Translations under genes and position numbers: made by a program
The notes under the pieces: model-generated
Seen by the model: only the letters and a program-made list of their open reading frames with translations
The model's database searches: none
Told to the model about the DNA's origin: nothing
Shown here: one piece after another, positions 1 through 6,856 of the stretch
Position numbering within the stretch: the first letter of the stretch is position 1
How the letters are laid out: every line of letters begins with the position of its first letter
From: Arthrobacter sp. SLBN-83
Lineage (GTDB): Bacteria > Actinomycetota > Actinomycetes > Actinomycetales > Micrococcaceae
Direction: 5' to 3'
DNA: 64,000 nucleotides
Assembly: GCF_006715285.1 (NCBI RefSeq)
Contig: NZ_VFMX01000001.1
Span: 1,240,001-1,304,000 of the forward strand

Positions 1-1
1 A

Positions 2-988
2 GCCGTTGACCCCTCCATCACCGTCCTTTACGAGCCGGACCTCCTGCCCCCGGAACGCTACCCGGCAGATCACGCAGGTAACACAGCCTTCAAACGTAGC
101 GAGGAGCAAGAGGAACGCTACTGGACCATACTCAACAGCGCCGAAGTGCTTTACGGCTTCCCCAACGAGAGCCCTGCAGGCCTGGCCCGCATCGCCCGGG
201 AAAACCCACGGCTGCAGTGGGTCCACGCCATGGCGGCCGGCGCGGGTGGAGCAGTCAAGGCATCCGGACTCGGCCAGGACATTCTGCAGAAGTTCAAGAT
301 CACCACCTCGGCGGGTGTGCACGCCCTGCCCCTCGCCGAGTTCGCCGCGATGGGGATCCTGAACGGGTTCAAGCGCAGCGCGGAGTTGGCACAGGATCAG
401 CACGCCAAGGTCTGGCCTGAACTCCGGGTCCCCACCCGGCTGGTCAACGGATCGAACCTGGTTATCACCGGACTTGGCGAAATAGGCCTGGAAACCGCCC
501 GGATCGCCAGGGCTCTCGGTATGAACGTCAGCGGCACCAAGCGGACCGTGGAGCCCATTGACGGTATCGACCAGGTTGTGGACAACGAAGGCCTCCCCTC
601 CCTCCTGGCCACGGCAGACGCCGTCGTCAATACCCTGCCCGGCACCGCCTACACGGAAAAGCTGTTCAACCGCGGGGTGTTTGCCGCCATGAAGCCGGGA
701 ACCACCTTCGTCAACGTGGGCCGCGGAACCGTGGTGGACGAGGACGCCCTGCTGGAGGCACTGGACAACGGCCAGGTGGGATACGCCTGCCTGGACGTCT
801 TCGCCGTCGAACCGCTGCCACAGGACAGCCCCCTGTGGAACCATCCCAAGGTCATGGTCTCGCCCCACACCTCAGCCCTCAGCGCCGCCGAGAACCGGCT
901 CATCACCGAACGGTTCTGCAGCAACCTCCGTACCTTCCTCGACGGCGGGGATCTCCCCCACCTCGTGGACACGGTGCATTTCTACTAA
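2..988 (+). CDS. D-isomer-specific 2-hydroxyacid dehydrogenase, 5'-truncated by window edge
   Basis: The frame is open from the second base of the window, so the true start lies upstream; 328 residues are visible. The dinucleotide-binding motif GLGEIG sits near visible residue 157, followed by VNVGRG near 236, the AVEPLP region with its catalytic Glu, and SPHTSA with the catalytic His near 287. This order is diagnostic of the NAD(P)-dependent D-2-hydroxyacid dehydrogenase family, which interconverts 2-keto and 2-hydroxy acids in the cytoplasm. It is followed after 17 bases by an FAH-family hydrolase, suggesting a shared transcript in an organic-acid or aromatic-acid catabolic cassette. The substrate cannot be read from sequence. 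Confidence 0.9.
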   Translation, partial: AVDPSITVLYEPDLLPPERYPADHAGNTAFKRSEEQEERYWTILNSAEVLYGFPNESPAGLARIARENPRLQWVHAMAAGAGGAVKASGLGQDILQKFKITTSAGVHALPLAEFAAMGILNGFKRSAELAQDQHAKVWPELRVPTRLVNGSNLVITGLGEIGLETARIARALGMNVSGTKRTVEPIDGIDQVVDNEGLPSLLATADAVVNTLPGTAYTEKLFNRGVFAAMKPGTTFVNVGRGTVVDEDALLEALDNGQVGYACLDVFAVEPLPQDSPLWNHPKVMVSPHTSALSAAENRLITERFCSNLRTFLDGGDLPHLVDTVHFY

Positions 989-1005
989 AACGAGGCGGAG
1001 AGCCG

Positions 1006-1743
1006 ATGCGCATCGCCAGAATCAAGACCGCAGAAGGTGCCCGGCACGCAGTGGAACGGGACGGCAGATGGCACCACATCGTCAACCCCTTCGAGGAGCC
1101 CTTTCAGTACACCGGCGGCACCACCGCGGACAGCGAAGCCGCATTCCTGGCCCCGGTGGAACCCAAGGTAGTGCTCGGCATCGGCCACAACCGGACGCTG
1201 AATGACCACCCCCTGCCCATCCAGGCGTGGCACAAGTCGGTTCATACCGTGGCCGGACCCGGCGATGCCATCGGCGCGGTCCGGGATCAGGGGACGGTCA
1301 ACGCGGAGGGTGAGCTCGCCGTCGTCATCGGCAGGACGGCAGCAAACCTGACCGCGGAGAACGCGCTGGAGCATGTCTTCGGCTATACCTGCGTCAACGA
1401 CGTCACCAACGTGGACCAAAATCTGGTGGATGAGCGGAACTTCCAGGGCAAGTCCGGGGTCAATTACACGCCCCTGGGCCCCTGGATCGAAACCGGACTC
1501 GCCGATCCTGAGCAGGTGGCCATCGACGTCTACGTCAACGGGACGGCCAAGGCCACCTCCGGGACGTTCAACCTGCCCTCAACCGTGGTGGACTGCCTCA
1601 TCTACGTCACGTCGTGGTTGACCCTCGAAGCCGGCGACGTGGTGATGACCGGTGCCCCCGCCACTGTCGTTCCCATCGAACCCGGAGACCGGGTGGACAT
1701 CGTGGTGGAGGGCATCGGCACCCTCAGCAGCGCAGTGGGCTGA
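1006..1743 (+). CDS. Fumarylacetoacetate hydrolase (FAH) family protein
   Basis: A 245-residue protein starting at ATG 1006, preceded by a purine-rich AGGCGGAG ribosome site. A short N-terminal region leads into the FAH fold: GIGHN near residue 60, the ExE pair in NAEGELAVVIG and Asp in NDVTNVD (metal ligands in the family), then DVVMTGAP and a C-terminal PGDRVDIVVEGIG. Family members hydrolyse or decarboxylate beta-diketo or 2-oxo acids with Mg2+. The length is typical of bacterial 2-hydroxyhepta-2,4-diene-dioate isomerase-like members rather than true fumarylacetoacetase. Its place between a hydroxyacid dehydrogenase and an IclR regulator supports a catabolic role; the exact substrate is unknown. 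Confidence 0.9.
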   Translation: MRIARIKTAEGARHAVERDGRWHHIVNPFEEPFQYTGGTTADSEAAFLAPVEPKVVLGIGHNRTLNDHPLPIQAWHKSVHTVAGPGDAIGAVRDQGTVNAEGELAVVIGRTAANLTAENALEHVFGYTCVNDVTNVDQNLVDERNFQGKSGVNYTPLGPWIETGLADPEQVAIDVYVNGTAKATSGTFNLPSTVVDCLIYVTSWLTLEAGDVVMTGAPATVVPIEPGDRVDIVVEGIGTLSSAVG

Positions 1744-1785
1744 CAGCAGGCACCGAGGCCGCCCGAGCACACTTATGATGGATTG

Positions 1786-1803
1786 CGTTCAGTTGACTGA
1801 ACG
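1786..1803. promoter_or_regulatory. Perfect inverted repeat, probable IclR operator
   Basis: CGTTCAGT (1786-1793), a TG spacer, then ACTGAACG (1796-1803) form a perfect 18-base palindrome 36 bases before the iclR-type gene. A TATGAT -10-like hexamer at 1774-1779 would place the transcription start at about 1786, so the palindrome would cover +1. The half-site GTTCAG recurs twice at the promoter of the transporter gene downstream of the regulator. Autoregulation is inferred. Confidence 0.65.
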
Positions 1804-1839
1804 ATCAGCACAGTCTGCCCCGGCGACCTAAGGAGAATC

Positions 1840-2637
1840 ATGGCCGATTCCCATGCCCCCGCTTCATCTGAAAAGCCGGGAGCGACCTCTCCGGCGCCGG
1901 CAGTCACCCGGGCAGCAGCGGTACTCGACGCCCTCGCTGCCTCAGCTACCGGCCGGCTCACGCTGAGCGACCTTTCCCGCGAAGTGGGGATACCAAAATC
2001 CTCCACCTCCAACCTCCTGCTGGCGCTGGAAGAGGCCCGGCTGATCAGCCGGCAGGGCGCGGAGTTCACCCTGGGCCGCAAGCTGGTGGAGCTGGGCGCC
2101 GCCTACCTTGGCCGGATGGATGAGGTGCAGGAGTTTTACCGGTACTGCGAGCAGGCCTCCGTCCTGTCCCGGGAGACGGTGCGGATCGCCATGCTGGATG
2201 GCACCAACGTCATTTACCTTGCCCGGTATGAGGGCCACCCCGCGGTGCGGCTTACGTCCAATATCGGCGACAAGATGCCCGTGTCCCTTTGCGCCGTGGG
2301 CAAGGCCTTGATCGCGCGGCTGCGCGACCATGACCTGGAGGAGATGTTCCCGGACGACGCCGAGCTGCCGGTGCTCACCCCCAAATCCCTGCGCACGGGC
2401 AGGGAACTGAAGGCGCAGCTGAAGGACATCCGCGAGCAGGGCTTTGCCTTCGAGGATGAGGAATCCACCACCGGCGTGGTGTGCCTTGCCGTCTCCGTTC
2501 CCACCCGCGGCGCCCACGGCCCCAGCCTGGGCCTGTCCGTGACCGCCCTCAAGGCGACCTACACCCCCGAGCAGGGCTCCCAGATGGTCAAGGAACTGCA
2601 GGAGCTTGCCCATTCCTTGGGCAACCCGATGGGCTAA
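1840..2637 (+). CDS. IclR family transcriptional regulator
   Basis: A 265-residue protein; ATG 1840 is preceded by AAGGAG at ideal spacing. An N-terminal winged helix-turn-helix (about residues 28-90, including LTLSDLSREVGIPKSSTSNLL) is followed by the IclR effector-binding domain (about 95-260, with GTNVIYLARYEG, CAVGKALIA and the C-terminal VSVPTRG region). IclR proteins usually sense small organic acids. It lies between the dehydrogenase/FAH pair and an MHS transporter, so it most likely controls this cassette. A perfect palindrome lies just upstream. Confidence 0.93.
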   Translation: MADSHAPASSEKPGATSPAPAVTRAAAVLDALAASATGRLTLSDLSREVGIPKSSTSNLLLALEEARLISRQGAEFTLGRKLVELGAAYLGRMDEVQEFYRYCEQASVLSRETVRIAMLDGTNVIYLARYEGHPAVRLTSNIGDKMPVSLCAVGKALIARLRDHDLEEMFPDDAELPVLTPKSLRTGRELKAQLKDIREQGFAFEDEESTTGVVCLAVSVPTRGAHGPSLGLSVTALKATYTPEQGSQMVKELQELAHSLGNPMG

Positions 2638-2683
2638 GGACCGCACTGGCCCCCGCCGTCCCGTAATCCAAAATCGAAAACTG

Positions 2684-2720
2684 TTGCCACCCGTTCAGGA
2701 TGCTGTATTGTGTTCAGCAT
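2684..2720 (+). promoter_or_regulatory. Promoter and repeated GTTCAG sites of the transporter gene
   Basis: A -35-like TTGCCA (2684-2689) and a -10-like TATTGT (2706-2711), 16 bases apart, precede the transporter gene. GTTCAG occurs at 2693-2698 and again at 2712-2717. An ATGCTG/CAGCAT inverted repeat spans 2700-2720. GTTCAG is also the half-site of the palindrome before the IclR gene, so regulation by that IclR protein is a reasonable inference. Confidence 0.5.
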
Positions 2721-2795
2721 AGTGACCGGCACAACAGGTGTTGTCGCTATCCCACCAGGCCAACGGGGGCCTGGAGTGTATTAGAGGGAGTTCTC

Positions 2796-4145
2796 GTGAC
2801 AACTCGTACTAACTCACCGCAGGCCACTACGGACGGCGCCGTCGTCGATCCGGACCAGCTGCGAAGGGCAACACTTGCCAGCTCCGTGGGTTCCGCCCTG
2901 GAGTACTACGACTTCTACATCTACGGCCTGGCCTCGGCCCTGATCTTCGGGCCGCTGTTCTTTGCGCCGCTCGGAGAAAGCGGAGCGGTCATCGCCTCCT
3001 TTGCCACCTACGGCGTCGGATTCGCCGCCCGGCCCTTCGGGGGCGTGGTGTTCGGCCACATCGGCGACCGCTTCGGCCGCAAAATGGTGCTGATCCTGAC
3101 CATCGGCCTCATGGGCCTGTCCAGCTGCGCCATCGGCCTCCTGCCCACCTTCGACCAGGCGGGCATGCTCGGCGCGGTACTCCTGGTGACGCTGCGCATC
3201 CTGCAGGGCCTGGGCGCCGGCGCCGAGCAGGCAGGCGCTACCACCCTCATCTCAGAGGTGGCCCCGCGCCGCCGTCGTGGTTTCTTTGCCTCCCTGCCGT
3301 TCGTTGGCATCCAGCTGGGCACCCTCCTGGGCGCCGGAACCTTCGCCCTGATGGCCCTGGCGGACAAGCAGGTCCTGCAGGGCTGGCTGTGGCGCGTTCC
3401 GTTCCTGGCCAGCGTCATCCTGATCGCCATAGCGATCTTCATCAGGTTGCGCCTCAAGGAGACCCCGGTCTTCCAGGAACTGGAGAAGCACAAAGCCGTG
3501 GTCAAGAACCCGGTGGGCCAGATCTGGAAGCACTCCAAAAAGAACGTACTGGTCGGCATCGGCCTCCGCATGGGAGAAAACGGAAACTCCTCGATCTACT
3601 CGGCGCTGCTGGTGTCCTTCATCAGCATGCCGGCCGGCGTCTTCCCCGGCGACAAGTTCATCGGCCCCACCGGCCTGCTGATTGCCGCGGGCTTTGCAGC
3701 GGTGCTGGTGGTTGCCTTCGGCGCCCTGTCCGACCGATTCGGCCGGGTTCCCGTGTACCGCTACGGCGCGCTCTTCCAGGCCGTCATCGCCCTGCCGGCC
3801 TTCTACCTGGTCACGCTCGGCAACGTCGCCCTGGTCTGGGTGGTCATGGTGGTGGGCATCGCCCTGGGCGTGCAGGCCATGCTCGGCCCGCAGTGCGCCC
3901 TGCTCCCGGAACTGTTCGGCTCCCAGCACCGCTTCACCGGCGTGGCCCTTAGCCGTGAGCTCTCCGCGGTGCTCGCCGGAGGCTTCGCCCCGATGATCGG
4001 CGTTGCACTGCTGGCGGCCACCAACCATTCCTGGCTGGTGCCGGCGCTCTACTCGCTGGTCCTGGCAGGCATCTCCTTCGTCACCACGTTCTTCACCCCG
4101 GAAACCAACGGCCGCGACTTGGTGGTCGTGGAGGACGCCAGGTGA
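2796..4145 (+). CDS. MFS transporter, metabolite:H+ symporter (MHS) type
   Basis: A 449-residue polytopic membrane protein. GTG 2796 is chosen because GAGGGAG lies 5 bases upstream; an in-frame ATG at 2700 lies inside the promoter. About 12 hydrophobic segments are visible. The MFS loop motif appears as GHIGDRFGRKMV near residue 87 and again as GALSDRFGR in the second half, and SALEYYDFYIYG near the N-terminus is characteristic of MHS carriers for carboxylates and compatible solutes. It overlaps the next gene by GTGA, so the dehydrogenase downstream is probably translationally coupled and acts on the imported compound or a derivative. Confidence 0.93.
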   Translation: MTTRTNSPQATTDGAVVDPDQLRRATLASSVGSALEYYDFYIYGLASALIFGPLFFAPLGESGAVIASFATYGVGFAARPFGGVVFGHIGDRFGRKMVLILTIGLMGLSSCAIGLLPTFDQAGMLGAVLLVTLRILQGLGAGAEQAGATTLISEVAPRRRRGFFASLPFVGIQLGTLLGAGTFALMALADKQVLQGWLWRVPFLASVILIAIAIFIRLRLKETPVFQELEKHKAVVKNPVGQIWKHSKKNVLVGIGLRMGENGNSSIYSALLVSFISMPAGVFPGDKFIGPTGLLIAAGFAAVLVVAFGALSDRFGRVPVYRYGALFQAVIALPAFYLVTLGNVALVWVVMVVGIALGVQAMLGPQCALLPELFGSQHRFTGVALSRELSAVLAGGFAPMIGVALLAATNHSWLVPALYSLVLAGISFVTTFFTPETNGRDLVVVEDAR

Positions 4146-5065
4146 ACAACGGCAACGACGCCCTGGGGAATCCCGCGCCCAATCGCGCGGGATTCGTCGG
4201 GCTGGGGCTGATGGGGGCACCGATGGCCGCCAACCTGCTCAAGGCCGGGTGGCAGGTCAAGGGGTGGAACCGCTCCCCCGCCGCCGTCCGGGAACTTGAG
4301 GAGCTGGGCGGAACCGGCGTGGACAAGGTGGCAGACCTGCGTGACGAACCCTTCGTGATCTTCATGCTCCCCGACCTTCCATTCATCGAAGAGGCCGCGG
4401 CGGGGCTCCTTGAATCGTGGCGGGACGTACCGCCCACCCCGGGAACGCTGGTAGTCGTGATGAGCAGCGTCTCGCCGGCGGGGGTCCGCGCGTTCGGCCT
4501 CGCCGTGGCGGACGCCAGCGGTGGAAACGCGTCGGTGCTCGACGCACCGGTCAGCGGCGGAACCGACGGCGCACGGCGGGGAACCCTGGCCATCATGGCC
4601 GGCGGGTCCCCCGGGGACTTCGAGCTGGCACGCCGGGTCCTGGAGGCTATGGGCACCTCGGTCCGGCGGCTCGGGGACCTGGGCGCGGGCTCGCTGGCCA
4701 AGGCCTGCAACCAGCTGATTGTCGGAACCACGACGGCGGCACTCGCCGAAGCTGCCGAACTCGCCGAACGTTCCGGGCTGGACGTCCACGCCCTCTTTGA
4801 GGTCCTGTCCGGAGGCCTTGCGGCCAGCAGGGTTCTGGAGCTCGTGGGGCCCCGGCTGGCGGCGAAGGACTACACGCCGACCGGGCCGGCGAAGTTCATG
4901 CACAAGGACCTGTCGTTTGTGCTGGACAGCGCCGGCACTGCCGGGACGGCCGCACCCATGGCTTCGGCCGGCGTCGACCTCTATGCGGAACTGGTGGCGC
5001 AGGGCCTCGGCGACCTGGACCTGGCCGCCGTGCGGCAGGCCATCGCCAACATGGGCACCACGTGA
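4142..5065 (+). CDS. NAD(P)-dependent beta-hydroxyacid dehydrogenase (3-hydroxyisobutyrate/GarR family)
   Basis: A 307-residue protein beginning with GTG inside a GTGA overlap with the transporter gene. The N-terminal Rossmann motif GFVGLGLMGAPMA, the substrate-binding APVSGGTDGARRGTLA, and KACNQLIV with the catalytic Lys define the 3-hydroxyisobutyrate, tartronate-semialdehyde and 6-phosphogluconate-like reductase family. The C-terminal all-alpha domain is complete. It probably oxidises or reduces a short hydroxyacid or semialdehyde taken up by the adjacent carrier. A second homologue sits beside another MHS carrier near 26 kb. Confidence 0.92.
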   Translation: MNNGNDALGNPAPNRAGFVGLGLMGAPMAANLLKAGWQVKGWNRSPAAVRELEELGGTGVDKVADLRDEPFVIFMLPDLPFIEEAAAGLLESWRDVPPTPGTLVVVMSSVSPAGVRAFGLAVADASGGNASVLDAPVSGGTDGARRGTLAIMAGGSPGDFELARRVLEAMGTSVRRLGDLGAGSLAKACNQLIVGTTTAALAEAAELAERSGLDVHALFEVLSGGLAASRVLELVGPRLAAKDYTPTGPAKFMHKDLSFVLDSAGTAGTAAPMASAGVDLYAELVAQGLGDLDLAAVRQAIANMGTT

Positions 5066-5281
5066 CCTGGCTCTGACATCACGCCTTCCCCTTGGCCTGA
5101 CTGCCACCCGCAGGCAACTGGCAGCCATTTTCGGTGACGGCAAGGTGGGCGCGGTCTCTTTCGACATCACTGCCGAGGACCAGGTGCGCTGACAGGAAAG
5201 CTAACTGGCATATCAAGTGCTATATTGCTTTCAGGCCGGGCAGGGGGTAGCCCGCGTACGGCACGTAAGAATGGCCCTTTA

Positions 5282-5917
5282 TTGACACCCACCAGCAAGT
5301 ACCCAGGACCCAAGCCAGGGAGGGTCCCCCATAGCGACTTCCTCGATTGCCCCACCGGGCTTGTCGAGTACTACTTCGAGGACGGCATCTTCCGCTGGTC
5401 TGACGGGCTCTACCGGATGTACGGGTATGAGCGGGGCGAGGTGGTCCCTTCCATGGAAATGGTCCTGCCGCACGTCGAGCCCGAAGACCGGCCAAGGGTC
5501 CTGGCATACTGGGACCACGTCTCCAAGCACGGCGGACCGTCGTCCATCTACGTGTCCATCCGGGACCGCAAGGACCGCCAGCACAAGTTGCTGTACTCAG
5601 CGGACTACATCATGGACGGCACCACTCCCATCGGAGTCTGGGGCGTGGTTGTGGACCTCACCACCTCGATCCATACTGACCGGCACCAGCTCGCCACCGA
5701 GGCCGTGGCCGCCTCCGCAGTAAACCGCGCGGCCATCGAGCAGGCCAAGGGCATCCTGATGGGGCGTACCGGCATCACCGCGGACGAGGCCTACGGGCTC
5801 ATGAGCCAGCTGAGCCAGGATACGAACCGTAAGGTTTACGCAATCGCGCAGGAGATCATCGAACGCACCACCGTCGGGGCCGGAGACCAGGGCAACCAGG
5901 ACCATCCCCTGCTCTAG
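5282..5917 (+). CDS. PAS and ANTAR domain protein (putative RNA-binding antiterminator)
   Basis: About 211 residues from TTG 5282. The frame is open to a TTG at 5225, but that start would overlap a TATATT -10-like element at 5221, and neither start has a good ribosome site. A PAS fold (EYYFEDGIFRWSDGLYRMYGYERGEV...) fills roughly residues 20-130. An ANTAR domain follows (about 140-195: AAIEQAKGILMGRTGITADEAYGLMSQLSQ). ANTAR domains bind paired RNA hairpins and prevent termination, here presumably in response to a signal sensed by PAS. No partner kinase or obvious target hairpin pair is adjacent. It converges with an AraC gene 20 bases away. Confidence 0.85.
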   Translation: MTPTSKYPGPKPGRVPHSDFLDCPTGLVEYYFEDGIFRWSDGLYRMYGYERGEVVPSMEMVLPHVEPEDRPRVLAYWDHVSKHGGPSSIYVSIRDRKDRQHKLLYSADYIMDGTTPIGVWGVVVDLTTSIHTDRHQLATEAVAASAVNRAAIEQAKGILMGRTGITADEAYGLMSQLSQDTNRKVYAIAQEIIERTTVGAGDQGNQDHPLL

Positions 5918-5937
5918 CTGCAGGACCGCCGGATGAC

Positions 5938-6807
5938 CTACCCTTTCCGCTCCGCACGGTAAGCACTGGGGCTGACTCCATGCAGGCGCCTGAACTGGCG
6001 GGAGAAGTAGAACTGGTCCGGCAGGCCCACATCCCGGCCCACCTGTGCGATGGTCAGGTCGGTAGTATCCAGCAGATGACGTGCCCTTGCCATCTTCAGG
6101 GCCGAGTGGTGGGCCAGCACTCCCCCACCGGTTGCCTCGCGGAACAGCTTGCTGAGGTGCGACGACGACACCCCCACCAGGGCGGCAAGCTCAGCCAGAC
6201 GGATGGTCCCGTCCGCCCGTTCCTCCAGGTAGTTCATGGCCTGCTGCAGCGGCGTCCCCTTCTCCGGCACGCGGCGGTCCACGGCCAGGGTGGCCAGCAG
6301 CTTCCACGCCATCCCCGCCGTGGCCACCAGCCGCGCGGGTGACTGGTCCTTCTCCAGCGCCGTGATGATCTCATCCAACATGGCCGTCAACCGGTCCACA
6401 GCGAGCAGCGGAATAATGGGCCGATCGGGGCGTATCCCGGCCTCAGCAACCAGCTCGGCGACATCGCTTCCCCGAACGTGGCACCACCAGATCGTCCATG
6501 GATCATCTGTCGCGGCACCGTACGCATGCGCCTGGCCGGTTCCGCCGGGAAGGACGACGGCGGATCCCTTGCCTACGTCGGTCCGGGCGCCGGCGGTTTC
6601 CACCCACCCCCGTCCGGCGGCGCAGAGGATGATGATGGTCTCCTCGACACCGCACGGACGGTAGCGTCCGTGGTCCTGCGCGGCCGGGAAGACGCCGGCG
6701 TCCGTGACCATGAGGTGCCGGGTGATGGGACGGCCGAGCGCCTCATGGACCAGCGGGCGCGGCACCACCACCAGCCGCTGGTTGGCGAATCCGTGCGCCC
6801 GCTCCAC
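5938..6807 (-). CDS. AraC family transcriptional regulator with cupin-like sensor domain
   Basis: About 289 residues. GTG at 6807 is preferred because GGAGGG precedes it at good spacing; a GTG six codons upstream (6825) is possible. The N-terminal half is an AraC-type arabinose-binding cupin fold (VVPRPLVHEALGRP..., CGVEETIIILCAAGRGWVETAG). The C-terminal 100 residues hold two helix-turn-helix motifs (IRLAELAALVGVSSSHLSKLFREATG and LTIAQVGRDVGLPDQFYFSRQFRRLHGVSPSAYR). It is the last gene of a leftward run with three carbohydrate-related genes, so it most likely senses a sugar and controls that operon. Confidence 0.92.
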   Translation of the reverse strand: MERAHGFANQRLVVVPRPLVHEALGRPITRHLMVTDAGVFPAAQDHGRYRPCGVEETIIILCAAGRGWVETAGARTDVGKGSAVVLPGGTGQAHAYGAATDDPWTIWWCHVRGSDVAELVAEAGIRPDRPIIPLLAVDRLTAMLDEIITALEKDQSPARLVATAGMAWKLLATLAVDRRVPEKGTPLQQAMNYLEERADGTIRLAELAALVGVSSSHLSKLFREATGGGVLAHHSALKMARARHLLDTTDLTIAQVGRDVGLPDQFYFSRQFRRLHGVSPSAYRAERKG

Positions 6808-6856
6808 ATCCGCTCCCTCCGTCACGAAATGTCCATCCTATGCCGGAGGGGGTGCA

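Noticed and set aside
5061..5192. Open stretch after the dehydrogenase that reads as plausible protein (ending ...VSFDITAEDQVR)
   Set aside because: It has no usable start codon or ribosome site before GTG 5144, which would leave only 15 codons; I treat it as chance or a very old remnant.
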